The notes beneath the pieces were generated by a model. That model had not been told where the DNA came from. It saw only the letters and a list, made by a program, of their open reading frames with translations, and made no database searches. 64,000 bases of DNA from W1P20-047 sp045118335 (GTDB taxonomy: Bacteria > Actinomycetota > Coriobacteriia > Coriobacteriales > Eggerthellaceae): contig JBGUXY010000075.1 in NCBI GenBank assembly GCA_045118335.1, positions 35,564 through 99,563 on the forward strand, read 5' to 3'. Shown in pieces: positions 42,548 to 51,154 of the stretch (positions are counted from its first letter, which is position 1; every line of letters begins with the position of its first letter). The position numbers and the translations under genes were made by a program.

Positions 42548-44032
42548 CTATTCACCTGCCTCTTTCGCGAAATCCGGCGCAACGGTTGCTGAGCCATATA
42601 CCCGCTCCAGAGCCGCTGCCACGCGCAACATGTTCGAATCGCGGAATGCCGGCGCAATGATCTGGGCGCCCACGGGCATGCCGGTACGCTCGCCTGTGCC
42701 AAGCGGCACGTTCATGCCACCGTTTCCGGCGATGTTGATGGAAAGCGTGTAGATGTCCGCCAGGTACATGCTCGTGGGGTCGGATACCTCGCCGAACTTC
42801 CAAGCGGCACTCGGGGCGATGGGCGACAGGATTACGTCCACCTTCTCGTAAGCACGTCGGTAGTCCTGGGTGATGAGCGTGCGCACCTGCTGGGCCGGAT
42901 AGTAGTACTTGTGGTAGACGCCGGAGGAAAGCAGGTAGCTTCCGAGCATGATGCGGCGGCGCGCTTCGGGACCGAAGCCGCCCGCCCGGCTGGCTTCGTA
43001 CTGACTGCCCAGGTCGGCATGGCCGGGCTCGCAGTAGCCATAGCGCACGCTATCGAAGCGGCTCAAGTTCGAGAAGGCTTCGCAGGGGCCCAGCACGTAG
43101 TAGGCGCTCATGGCGGCACGGGCATTTGGCAAATCGACCTCGATGATTTCGGCGCCCAATCCGGCGAGCTGCTCCACCGCCCCGACAAGTGCATGCTTCA
43201 CTTCGGGGTCTAAGCCCTCGGCGTTCATGAAGGCAGGCACCACACCGATGCGCATGCCGTTCACTCCCTCGTCCAGATTCGCCGTGAAATCAACAGTGCA
43301 TTCCTGACTCGTGCAATCGAGCGGGTCGCGTCCAGAAAGCGCGTTGAGCGTGACGGCCGCATCGTGCACGGTGCGGGCAAAGGGCCCCACCTGATCCAGA
43401 GAGCTGCCGAAGGCCACAACGCCATAGCGGCTCACCACGCCATATGTGGGCTTCACGCCAACCACGCCGCAGAAGTTTGCCGGCTGGCGGATGGAGCCGC
43501 CAGTGTCGCTACCCAGCGTGATGGGGCACAACCCAGCTGCCACGGCCGCCGCACTGCCACCGGAGCTGCCACCGGGCACGCGATCGGTGCCCCACGGGTT
43601 GCGCGTGATGCCGAAGGCGCTCGTTTCGGTGGTAGACCCAAACGCAAACTCGTCCATGTTCAGCTTGCCCAGGGGGATGGCTCCAGCATCGAGCACATTC
43701 TGCACGCACGTGGCCGTGTAGGGTGACACGTAGCTTTCCAGCATGCGCGATGCGCATGTGGTGTGCGAGCCCTTCAAGTTCATATTGTCTTTGAACCCGG
43801 TGGGGATGCCTGCCAGCGGGCCGAGCTCGTCGAACGTACCAGCGGCTATGGCGGCGTCCACCTTGTCGGCCGTCTCGAAGGCCATATCGGGCGTGGTCTC
43901 CAAGAACGCGAAGATTTCGGGGTTCACCTTGTCGATGCGCTCGAAGCTTGCCTGCACGAGCTCGCGTGCGCTGAACTCCTTCGCACGCAGGCCTGCCTGG
44001 ATCTGGGGAATGTTCATGCTGCTGAATGCCAT
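42548..44032 (-). CDS. gatA: Asp-tRNA(Asn)/Glu-tRNA(Gln) amidotransferase subunit A
   Basis: The 494-residue glutaminase subunit that releases ammonia for transfer to GatB. The amidase signature is complete: GIPTGFKDNMNLKGSHTTCAS (catalytic Lys), then VPGGSSGGSAAAVAAGL and GSDTGGSIRQPANFCG with the cis-Ser and nucleophile Ser. It overlaps gatC by one base (TAATG), the usual coupled arrangement. GGAGGGGG lies upstream of the ATG. Confidence 0.96.
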   Translation of the reverse strand: MAFSSMNIPQIQAGLRAKEFSARELVQASFERIDKVNPEIFAFLETTPDMAFETADKVDAAIAAGTFDELGPLAGIPTGFKDNMNLKGSHTTCASRMLESYVSPYTATCVQNVLDAGAIPLGKLNMDEFAFGSTTETSAFGITRNPWGTDRVPGGSSGGSAAAVAAGLCPITLGSDTGGSIRQPANFCGVVGVKPTYGVVSRYGVVAFGSSLDQVGPFARTVHDAAVTLNALSGRDPLDCTSQECTVDFTANLDEGVNGMRIGVVPAFMNAEGLDPEVKHALVGAVEQLAGLGAEIIEVDLPNARAAMSAYYVLGPCEAFSNLSRFDSVRYGYCEPGHADLGSQYEASRAGGFGPEARRRIMLGSYLLSSGVYHKYYYPAQQVRTLITQDYRRAYEKVDVILSPIAPSAAWKFGEVSDPTSMYLADIYTLSINIAGNGGMNVPLGTGERTGMPVGAQIIAPAFRDSNMLRVAAALERVYGSATVAPDFAKEAGE

Positions 44033-44340
44033 TACGCACCCCCTCCGCCCAAAATCGCGGGGATGAGGAAGCTGCCGTCTTGCTGCTTGGGCGCATTGGA
44101 AAGCGCCTCTTCCTGCGTGAAGCTCGTCCCCTCGACATCTTCGCGCATCACGTTGGAAAGATCCCCGATGGGATGAAACGTGGGCTGCACGCCTTCGAGG
44201 TCGTATTCGGTGATGGGCTTCAGGCTTTCGATGATGTTGTTCAAATCTTCCGTCATCTGCGGGAGCTCTTCATCGGTGAGCCCAATGCGAGCATACTCCG
44301 CGATGGCACGCACGTCTTTTTCGGTTACATGCTGGGTCAT
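44032..44340 (-). CDS. gatC: Asp-tRNA(Asn)/Glu-tRNA(Gln) amidotransferase subunit C
   Basis: The 102-residue linker subunit that clamps GatA to GatB. VRAIAEYARIGLTDEEL at the N-terminus and FLIPAILGGGGA at the C-terminus match GatC. The starts at 44340 and 44346 are both weak in ribosome-site quality; 44340 is chosen by alignment in memory to family length. First gene of the operon. Confidence 0.9.
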   Translation of the reverse strand: MTQHVTEKDVRAIAEYARIGLTDEELPQMTEDLNNIIESLKPITEYDLEGVQPTFHPIGDLSNVMREDVEGTSFTQEEALSNAPKQQDGSFLIPAILGGGGA

Positions 44341-44553
44341 CTGCATCACTTTCGGGTATCCCGGCGCAGCTTCGAACAAGCTGGCGCCATCTCGTTTCAA
44401 ACATACCCATCAATGATACCAAAGCGTAGATGCGCACATGCGGCTTTGCACGCGAAGTCTATTATTGAAAAGCCGCCAAGCAGACCCAGTTCGCATCACA
44501 CTGTCGAAATCGACTGGGAAATAGTGTACACGAACTGAAAATGGAGTTGCATT

Positions 44554-44682
44554 ATGCCTGTTCACAGCGCATTATTCTCAAGTCAGAATCTATCCGTATA
44601 CACAAATCTAATCGAAGCCTCGGAAAAGGTGCGTGACCGCAAGAAAACGCGCCGGCAAATGCGCGCGCAGATGGACCTTTAG
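44554..44682 (+). CDS. Possible small protein
   Basis: A 42-residue frame on the plus strand, MPVHSALFSSQNLS at the start and KVRDRKKTRRQMRAQMDL at the end. GGAG lies 7 nt before the ATG. It has a strongly basic C-terminal half and sits between the divergent gatC promoter and the VanZ stop. No family is known; only the ribosome site supports it. Confidence 0.38.
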   Translation: MPVHSALFSSQNLSVYTNLIEASEKVRDRKKTRRQMRAQMDL

Positions 44683-45149
44683 TGGCGGCGAGTCTTTCGT
44701 CCAAGCAGCCAAAGCAGGGACCCCAAGGAGGCGCCCACGGTGTCTGTAAGCCAATCTAGCGAGTCACAGAAGCGGCCGGGTACGAGTATCTGGTGGGCTT
44801 CGTCAGTCACACCATACGTGCTGGCGATGGCAATGGCACATGCCACCACCCACCGCAGCGGGCGATTGGAATCAAGGGCGTTGCACAACAGCACACCCAG
44901 CACCAGGTACTCGATGAAGTGGCAAACGGGGGAAAGCGGGTCTTCGTGGTAGCCGAACACTTTGTTCAGCAGCCCTTCCGACCATTGCTTCACGATCCCG
45001 AAGAAGCCAGTGGAGAGGCTATCGCCCGTGCGTGACGACATGTAGAAGATCACGGCAGCCCACAAAGCCACCAACACCCAACTGATTGCGCGTCGTCGAG
45101 CGGAAGCGCGCTCGCCATCGACCGGTCCATGCTTCCCGTGAAGCATCAT
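44679..45149 (-). CDS. VanZ-like membrane protein
   Basis: A 156-residue membrane protein with about four hydrophobic helices. IFYMSSRTGDSLSTGF, CHFIEYLVLGVLL and VTDEAHQILVPGR are the VanZ family motifs, followed by DWLTDTVGASLGS. VanZ proteins affect teicoplanin tolerance or membrane processes; most are of unknown role. No van genes are adjacent. The start is either ATG at 45149 or 45146. Confidence 0.87.
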   Translation of the reverse strand: MMLHGKHGPVDGERASARRRAISWVLVALWAAVIFYMSSRTGDSLSTGFFGIVKQWSEGLLNKVFGYHEDPLSPVCHFIEYLVLGVLLCNALDSNRPLRWVVACAIAIASTYGVTDEAHQILVPGRFCDSLDWLTDTVGASLGSLLWLLGRKTRRH

Positions 45150-45216
45150 CTCGAATGCACCGTCATCTCAAGCCCTCGGCACCCCAGCGATGAGCAGACG
45201 AACCGCCTCACACCGC

Positions 45217-45783
45217 CTACCAAACGTACTCATCCACGAAATGGTAGATCACGGCGGCAGACGTGGGCGTGACCAGTTCTCCTTCACGCACGTTTTCCGC
45301 CAAGGGAATGCCCCAGCTCAGGATAGAGGCGGTAGCCGGTGCGGGTACGTCGAGCAAGCCGTGTGCGCATTCGATCTTTCCACTTCCAGGCTGCACGCGG
45401 GTCGCCGTGATGCGCGTTGGGTCAACAGCCTCCACCAACAGGCAGATCTTCAAGACGTTGCGCACGCCCGCGGCACGGCCCACCTCATGGAAATGGGCTT
45501 CGTCCACGTCGACGCCATGAACGCTTGCCTCGGCTTCGGTGAGCACCTGGTAGATTTCGCGCATGTCATTTCGGACGCGATCACTCACACCCTGAAGCGC
45601 CTCGATGGTACGGTTGATTTCCGCCAGGTTGTGATGGTGCGCATCGGGCACGCCTGCTTTCGCCACGCACGCATCAATATCGTCGGCATCGCCTGGCAGC
45701 GCAGCTTCCAGCTGACGCACGATGCTCGCCCGCGTCGCATCTTCCAGCAAGTCGAAATGCATCTCGTTCGATTCCGTTCCCAC
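45217..45783 (-). CDS. larC: LarC-like protein, short form (DUF111)
   Basis: A 188-residue protein corresponding to the middle of LarC, which inserts nickel into the pincer cofactor of lactate racemase and relatives. Present: HHHNLAEINRTIEAL, EAHFHEVGRAAGV, SGKIECAHGLLDVPAPATA and EGELVTPTSAAV. Absent: the usual N-terminal CFSGISGDM signature and the C-terminal LarC2 domain (about 150 residues). In full LarC the complete protein is about 400 residues. GTG at 45783 has GAGGAGG 6-7 nt upstream. It lies 19 nt after larB. The symbol is provisional. Confidence 0.75.
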   Translation of the reverse strand: MGTESNEMHFDLLEDATRASIVRQLEAALPGDADDIDACVAKAGVPDAHHHNLAEINRTIEALQGVSDRVRNDMREIYQVLTEAEASVHGVDVDEAHFHEVGRAAGVRNVLKICLLVEAVDPTRITATRVQPGSGKIECAHGLLDVPAPATASILSWGIPLAENVREGELVTPTSAAVIYHFVDEYVW

Positions 45784-45802
45784 AGTCCGCCTCCTCTGCA
45801 GC

Positions 45803-46558
45803 CTACCAAACCTTCGCATGATTGATTAAAGATGCCTGGAATCCAGCGCCGAAGCCGTTGTCGATGTTGACAACCGACACCCCACTCGCGCACGAGTTCA
45901 GCATCGCGAGCAAAGCCGCCACCCCACCGAACGAAGCACCGTAACCCACACTCGTGGGAACCGCAATGACCGGACAGCTGGCAAGGCCCGCCACCACACT
46001 TGGCAGCGCCCCTTCCATGCCTGCTACCGCGACGACCACCTGGGCACCGGTGATGTCTTGGGCATGCGAGAGCAGACGGTGGATTCCCGCTACCCCCACG
46101 TCGTAAAACCGCTGAACGCGATTGCCGAGCATCTCGGCGGTAAGAGCCGCCTCTTCCGCTGCAGGCAAATCGCTTGTCCCTGCGCAGGCAACGGCAATGT
46201 ATCCGTTACCGTCAGGTTCAGGTATATCTCCCATGACGCCGATACGTGGAATCTCGTGATAAACCAGCAGCATCGACTCCGCAATGCAGCGCGCCTTCTG
46301 TGCATCGAGCCGTGTGATCAGGATACGGCTCTGGCCCGCTTGTAGCATCGATTCGCATATGCCGATAATCTGATCAGCTGTCTTCCCCTCGCCGTATATC
46401 ACCTCGGAAACGCCCGTGCGCATGCCACGCTGATGATCCACTTTCGCATAGCCCAAGTCGGAAAACGGCTGCATCTGCAACTGCTTCAACGCTTCCTCGG
46501 GCGAGACGACGCCATCGGCAACCGCCTGTAATAGCTCTTGAGCTTCCCTGCTCTCCAT
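45803..46558 (-). CDS. larB: Nickel-pincer cofactor biosynthesis protein LarB
   Basis: A 251-residue carboxylase of the LarB/PurE-like family that acts on nicotinic acid adenine dinucleotide to start the nickel-pincer cofactor. N-terminal helices are followed by GVSEVIYGEGKTADQIIGI, then DVGVAGIHRLL and GMEGALPSVVAGL, the PurE-like core. GAGGAGGG lies just before the ATG at 46558. With the larC-like gene it suggests the cell makes or once made this cofactor; larE and a LarA apoprotein are not in the window. Confidence 0.9.
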   Translation of the reverse strand: MESREAQELLQAVADGVVSPEEALKQLQMQPFSDLGYAKVDHQRGMRTGVSEVIYGEGKTADQIIGICESMLQAGQSRILITRLDAQKARCIAESMLLVYHEIPRIGVMGDIPEPDGNGYIAVACAGTSDLPAAEEAALTAEMLGNRVQRFYDVGVAGIHRLLSHAQDITGAQVVVAVAGMEGALPSVVAGLASCPVIAVPTSVGYGASFGGVAALLAMLNSCASGVSVVNIDNGFGAGFQASLINHAKVW

Positions 46559-46977
46559 GCACCCTCCTCGTCGAAACCAGCCGCCCCGAACCAAGTTGCG
46601 TCAGGGCTAAAGCGCGTCACCATGGTAAACCACCTGCGCCGGCTGACAGCCAACCGCTCAGAAAGGAAACTTTATCGCCACATTCGCAACCATACCGATC
46701 TGCGGCAGTGCCAAAACACCGTTATCGGCATCATGCTTCCAGGAAACGGCAGTCAATGTCTTTTGTTAAACCGTCATGAACGTCAGATTTCGAGCAGGTA
46801 TGTGAATGGCGACGCATTTTATCCTACATTCAGCGATAATAGAGGCAGGTGATTGCCCTGCGCGTGAATGCACCACGGCAGTGCGGGCGGCGTTTTCCCT
46901 CGCTGTCCGCACTGCCGTGGTGCAGCAGCGCGTTGGAAACGCGACCGAACATACACGGCAAAGGCAAAGGAGGTTAG
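46559..46977. other. Divergent intergenic region with two hairpins
   Basis: This region of 419 bp separates larB from the ATP-grasp gene. Its right half holds the strong hairpins at 46869-46943. The left half shows no coding signal. Confidence 0.6.
46869..46943 (+). promoter_or_regulatory. Tandem hairpins in the leader of the ATP-grasp operon
   Basis: The first hairpin has an 18-bp perfect outer stem (46869-46886 with 46907-46924) extended to 24 bp with two G-U pairs and an 8-nt loop. The second (CGCGTT, GGA, AACGCG at 46929-46943) follows 4 nt later. The pair ends 34 nt before the start codon. With no U-tract it resembles a regulatory or RNase III-type structure more than a terminator. Confidence 0.7.
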
Positions 46978-48288
46978 ATGGAGAAGCTGGTATCACACAC
47001 AGCCCGTATCAACGAGCAGCTAGCACGATACGGGGTCAAGTTCGGCATCTACAAGAACGGGACGTTCAACGAGCGCCTGTTCCCGTTCGATGCCATCCCG
47101 CGCATCATTGATCATGACGACTGGGTGAACCTTGAGCGCGGATTGGCGCAGCGCGTCGATGCACTCAACGCCTTCCTGCGCGATGTCTACGGCGACCAGG
47201 AAATCATCAAAGACGGCGTGGTGCCCGAAGACTTCGTCATTTCCTCCCCCGGATATCTGGCGCCGTGCATCGGAATCACCCCTCCGCGCGGCATTTACAG
47301 CCACATCTCGGGCATCGACCTGGTGCAGGGACGCGATGGCAGCTGGTTTGTGCTAGAGGACAACTTGCGCGTACCCAGCGGCGCAAGTTATCCGCTGATC
47401 AGCCGTGGTATATGCCGCATGTGCAGCCCGGAAACCTTCCGCGACAACCACATCGTGGACAACCGCAACTATGGCGAGATGCTGCGAGAGGTCATGGACA
47501 ACGTGAATTGCGGCGGCATCAACGTCATCTTCACACCTGGCCGCTACAACGCCGCCTACTTCGAGCACTCCTACCTGGCCGAGCAGACCGGTGCCACGTT
47601 AGCCGAAGCTGGCGACTTGTTCGTAGAAGACGAGCGCGTGTATTATCGTGGTTTCGAGGGGAATCAGCGCGTGGGCGCCATCTATCGTCGCATTAGTGAC
47701 GAGTACCTCGACCCCACCACGTTCCTTCCCGAAAGCGTGATCGGCATCCCCAACCTGATGAGCGCCTACCGCGCCGGCAACGTAGCCGTGCTGAACGCTC
47801 CTGGCAACGGAGCAGCCGACGACAAGGGACTGTACTACTTCGTCCCGCGCATGGTGAAGTACTACCTGGGAGAAGAGCCACTGTTGCACAACGCGCCAAC
47901 GTACCTGCCCTTCTACGAGGAAGACCGCGCCTACGTACTCGAGCACTTCGACGACCTGGTTATCAAGGACACGGCCGAAGCCGGCGGCTACGGCGTGGTG
48001 TTCCCGTCGAAGATGCCGGAAGCCGAACGCGACGCTCTGCTGGAAAAGGTCCGTACCAACCCCCGTCGTTGGATCGCCCAAGAGGTTATCGACTTCCAGG
48101 AGCTGCCGGTGCATCTGGCAGAAGGCCGCGTGCTGCGTAAGGCCGACCTGCGCGCCTTCGTGCTCACCGGGCACGAGACCCGTGTGTGGGCCAGCGGTTT
48201 GACCCGCTACTCGCGCGAAGAGGGCAACGCCATCGTCAATTCGAGCCAGGGAGGAGGCTTCAAGGACACATGGATTCTTTCGGACTAA
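46978..48288 (+). CDS. Circularly permuted type 2 ATP-grasp protein (DUF404/DUF407)
   Basis: A 436-residue ATP-grasp ligase with permuted domain order. ARYGVKFGIYKNGTFNERLF, then DLVQGRDGSWFVLEDNLRVP and SGASYPLISRG, and the C-terminal Mg/ATP site with HFDDLVIKDTAEAGGYG match the family. These enzymes occur with alpha-E and transglutaminase-like proteins and probably make a peptide-like bond; the product is unknown. AAAGGAGG lies 4 nt before the ATG, an almost ideal site. The gene overlaps the next start. Confidence 0.9.
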   Translation: MEKLVSHTARINEQLARYGVKFGIYKNGTFNERLFPFDAIPRIIDHDDWVNLERGLAQRVDALNAFLRDVYGDQEIIKDGVVPEDFVISSPGYLAPCIGITPPRGIYSHISGIDLVQGRDGSWFVLEDNLRVPSGASYPLISRGICRMCSPETFRDNHIVDNRNYGEMLREVMDNVNCGGINVIFTPGRYNAAYFEHSYLAEQTGATLAEAGDLFVEDERVYYRGFEGNQRVGAIYRRISDEYLDPTTFLPESVIGIPNLMSAYRAGNVAVLNAPGNGAADDKGLYYFVPRMVKYYLGEEPLLHNAPTYLPFYEEDRAYVLEHFDDLVIKDTAEAGGYGVVFPSKMPEAERDALLEKVRTNPRRWIAQEVIDFQELPVHLAEGRVLRKADLRAFVLTGHETRVWASGLTRYSREEGNAIVNSSQGGGFKDTWILSD

Positions 48289-48947
48289 GCAAAACCAACC
48301 GCCTGTACTGGCTGGGCCGTTACGTCGAGCGAGTCATCGTCGAAGTCGACATAATGCAGCAAGTCTACGACAAGGCCATCGATGGCCCGGCGTTCGACTA
48401 TGCAGCATTCTGCGATAAACTCGAAATTCCGAACACCTACGAAAGCTCAGATGATTTCATCAACCGCTTTCTTTTCGACGACACGAACCCCTACTCGGTT
48501 CGCACGAGTTTGAACTGCGCTTATGACAATGCCATCGTGTTGCGCGAGACCATATCGAGCAAAGCGCTCGCCTACATCCAAATGGCCGCGAACACCATGG
48601 ACCAGGCAGCCGTGGGCGTAACGCCGATGCTGGAACTGCAGACCGTGACCGACTACCTGTACGCCTTCCTCGGCTGCAGCGATGATTACGTGCATGACGC
48701 CAACAGCCGCTTCACCTTGAAATGCGGCGGCAGCGTTGAGCGAATCGATTTGAGCATCCGCCTGGAGTACCATCTGGAACTGCTGCAAAAAGAATTCGCT
48801 CGCCTGCAGGGGCGTCTGCAGAACACCACGCTTAAGCGCGACGGGCAAAAGCTCATGCTGCTGCTGGGCCTTGCCCCCAACCCCGACCCAGAGAACAACC
48901 GCGCCCTGTTGCTCGATTGCATCGAGGGACTGTTCGTCGACGTATAA
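48270..48947 (+). CDS. Alpha-E domain protein
   Basis: A 225-residue, mainly helical protein of the alpha-E superfamily: LSKTNRLYWLGRYVERVIVE at the start, then NPYSVRTSLNCAYDNAIVLR and ETISSKALAY. It is always found next to circularly permuted ATP-grasp and transglutaminase-like genes. The biochemical role is not known. It starts 18 nt inside the previous gene (AAGGA just upstream), so translation is coupled. Confidence 0.85.
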   Translation: MDSFGLSKTNRLYWLGRYVERVIVEVDIMQQVYDKAIDGPAFDYAAFCDKLEIPNTYESSDDFINRFLFDDTNPYSVRTSLNCAYDNAIVLRETISSKALAYIQMAANTMDQAAVGVTPMLELQTVTDYLYAFLGCSDDYVHDANSRFTLKCGGSVERIDLSIRLEYHLELLQKEFARLQGRLQNTTLKRDGQKLMLLLGLAPNPDPENNRALLLDCIEGLFVDV

Positions 48948-48956
48948 AGATTCACG

Positions 48957-48984
48957 GCCCCGCCGTTCTACCAAGCGGCGGGGC
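48957..48984 (+). terminator. Hairpin between the alpha-E and transglutaminase genes
   Basis: GCCCCGCCG and CGGCGGGGC flank a 10-nt loop, followed by GCTCTTC. It lies 10 bp after the alpha-E stop and may give partial termination within the operon. Confidence 0.55.
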
Positions 48985-49015
48985 GCTCTTCAAGAAGTCG
49001 GGAAGACTATCTGGC

Positions 49016-49900
49016 ATGAAAAAACTACGATACGAATTCGACACGGAAATCCAGTTCAGCGACCCCGTGGTAGAGCACACGTTCGTGCTCCGCTGCCAAC
49101 CACACAGGCGCCCAGGAGTACGGGTGCTTGAAAGCGATTTGATCATCGAACCGGAAATGCGCTATATGCGTCAAGTGGACGGCTTCGGTAACTTTCTGGC
49201 CATCGGCCGCAAACCCGAGCCACACACGCATATGGGATACCACAGCTCGGGACTCGTGGAAGTCGACCCCAAACGAGGGCTCGCCGCAGGCGCCGTGGCG
49301 GCCGGCACGGCAGGCCAGGCGACCCCTGGCAGCTGGACCTCGGCTCATCCCATCTATCGCTACCCCTCCGAGCTCACACGACCCGATGATGCGCTCCGCG
49401 CCTTTGCCGAAGAGCTTGCGGGGCAAGCCGACACCACCCATAAACGAGCTGTCGAATTGGCGCGGCAATCCGCTGCAGGCAGATGCGTTGACGGTCTAGC
49501 CGAGGCAGCCGAGTGCGCCTCGCATGCCGTGTTCGAGTACATGGAGTATATTCCAGGCAGCACGCATGTGCGCACCCCCGCCACAGAGGCCTTCGCCTCG
49601 CGTGCCGGCGTGTGCCAGGACTTCAGTCACGTGCTCATCTGCATCCTGCGCGAATGGGGCATGGCCGCCCGCTATGTGAGCGGCCTTGAACTCGGCGAAG
49701 GCCAGACGCACGCTTGGGTGGAAGTGTTCGCAGAAGACCGCTGGCTCGGTTTGGACCCCACCCGCAACCAACTCGTGGACGACACATACATCCCCTTGGC
49801 TGTTGGCCGCGATTGGACCGATTGCCCCATCGAGCAAGGCTCCTTCATCGGCGCTGCCAACCAGTTCCAAACTGTCCACATGACTGTAACCGAGGCATAA
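49016..49900 (+). CDS. Transglutaminase-like (cysteine protease) domain protein
   Basis: A 294-residue cytosolic protein. The N-terminal region (FDTEIQFSDPVVEHTFVLRC) is the beta domain of the bacterial transglutaminase family; the catalytic triad lies in AGVCQDFSHV (Cys), GQTHAWVEVF (His) and LGLDPTRNQ (Asp). It completes the ATP-grasp/alpha-E/transglutaminase set, which suggests formation and cleavage of an amide-linked metabolite or peptide. ATG at 49016; GGGAAG is 11 nt upstream. Confidence 0.88.
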   Translation: MKKLRYEFDTEIQFSDPVVEHTFVLRCQPHRRPGVRVLESDLIIEPEMRYMRQVDGFGNFLAIGRKPEPHTHMGYHSSGLVEVDPKRGLAAGAVAAGTAGQATPGSWTSAHPIYRYPSELTRPDDALRAFAEELAGQADTTHKRAVELARQSAAGRCVDGLAEAAECASHAVFEYMEYIPGSTHVRTPATEAFASRAGVCQDFSHVLICILREWGMAARYVSGLELGEGQTHAWVEVFAEDRWLGLDPTRNQLVDDTYIPLAVGRDWTDCPIEQGSFIGAANQFQTVHMTVTEA

Positions 49901-49955
49901 GTATAACAAGGGAGCTCTCTAGTCACGCATTCCAAGACCGTAGCCGAAGCAAAAC

Positions 49956-49979
49956 GAAGGGCCCCAACTGGGGCCCTTC
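49956..49979. terminator. Bidirectional terminator between the transglutaminase gene and rplL
   Basis: A 10-bp perfect stem (GAAGGGCCCC with GGGGCCCTTC) closes a 4-nt loop. The minus-strand flank GTTTTGC follows the stem, fitting the end of the rplJL transcript; the plus strand has a weaker T-rich flank. Confidence 0.88.
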
Positions 49980-50090
49980 TAAACTTTGTAGATTCACCAA
50001 CGCGAGCGAAGGCAATCCTTGCAAACGCAGTGCTGCCAGGATTGGCCGCAGCATCGGCTTCTTCCGCCGTTCACAGAACGGCGAAACCAG

Positions 50091-50471
50091 CTACTTCAGG
50101 GTAACGGCAGCGCCAGCTTCTTCCAGCTGAGCCTTGATCTTCTCGGCTTCTTCCTTGGGAGCGCCTTCCTTGACGGGCTTCGGAGCAGCGTCGACCAGGC
50201 CCTTGGCTTCCTTCAGGCCCAGACCGGTGATCTCGCGGACAGCCTTGATGACGGCGATCTTGTTGTCGCCAAAGCCCTCGAGGATGACGTCGAACTCGGT
50301 CTGCTCTTCAGCAGCAGCACCAGCATCGGCACCAGGGGCGGCAACGGCCACGGCGGCCGGAGCGGCGGCGGAGACGCCAAAGGTCTCTTCGATGTCCTTA
50401 ACCAGTTCAGATGCCTCGAGGAGGGTCATCTCCTTCAGAGCCTCAATAATCTCTTCGCGAGTAACAGCCAT
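50091..50471 (-). CDS. rplL: 50S ribosomal protein L7/L12
   Basis: A 126-residue stalk protein that recruits translational GTPases. The N-terminal dimerisation helices (REEIIEALKEMTLLEASELV) are followed by an Ala/Gly hinge and the C-terminal domain EKTEFDVIL-like region with KIAVIKAVREITGLGLKEAK. AAAGGAAA precedes the ATG. It is the second gene of the rplJL operon. Confidence 0.97.
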   Translation of the reverse strand: MAVTREEIIEALKEMTLLEASELVKDIEETFGVSAAAPAAVAVAAPGADAGAAAEEQTEFDVILEGFGDNKIAVIKAVREITGLGLKEAKGLVDAAPKPVKEGAPKEEAEKIKAQLEEAGAAVTLK

Positions 50472-50632
50472 TTCAGTTTCCTTTCAAAGGGGCCGGCTTA
50501 TCCGGCCGGGTTTTCGTCTTCATGCGGCTTATGCCGCGTGCGGTCCTTCCCGCAGGGGCGGAATTCCACCGCCTCGGCCCGCCTGCAAGCGAAGAGGACC
50601 ATTGCGCAGCGCCAAGGCCGCGCAGGTCCGCT

Positions 50633-51154
50633 TTACGCAGCGGGTTTCTGCTCTGCAATCTGCTGCAGGGCGCGCGCCAGGCCGCTGGGCACACCGTTGA
50701 TGGTAACGGCAAGGCCGCGGGCAACGCCGTTGATGGCGCCGGCAATCTGAGCGAGCAGCTGTTCGCGCGAAGGCAGGGAAGCGATGGCTTCCACCTGTTT
50801 CGCATCGAGCACCTGGCCTTCCATCAGACCACCCTTGATGACGAGCTTCTTGTTGCTCTTCGCGTATTCCTTCACCGCCTTTGCGGCAGCAGCAACGTCT
50901 TCACCGCAGAACACGAATGCGCTGGGGCCAGCCAGAATCTCGTCCATAGCAGGCTGATCGGCATCGGCCAGGGCAATGCGCATGAGCTTGTTCTTGTACA
51001 CGGTCAGATGAGCACCGGTTTCGCGGATGGAGCGACGCAACTGCTGAGCTTCTTTCACGGTAAGACCACGATAGTCGACAACCCAGATTGCGCCAGCTTC
51101 GGCAACATCTTCCTTGATCTTTGCAAGGGTTTCCACGTTCTTTGCGTTTGGCAT
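50633..51154 (-). CDS. rplJ: 50S ribosomal protein L10
   Basis: A 173-residue ribosomal stalk base that carries L7/L12 dimers. ETLAKIKEDVAEAGAIWVVD, YRGLTVKEAQQLRR and a C-terminal helix ending in LARALQQIAEQK match L10. AAGGAGG lies 7 nt before the ATG at 51154. The upstream leader probably mediates autoregulation by the L10-L12 complex. Confidence 0.95.
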   Translation of the reverse strand: MPNAKNVETLAKIKEDVAEAGAIWVVDYRGLTVKEAQQLRRSIRETGAHLTVYKNKLMRIALADADQPAMDEILAGPSAFVFCGEDVAAAAKAVKEYAKSNKKLVIKGGLMEGQVLDAKQVEAIASLPSREQLLAQIAGAINGVARGLAVTINGVPSGLARALQQIAEQKPAA

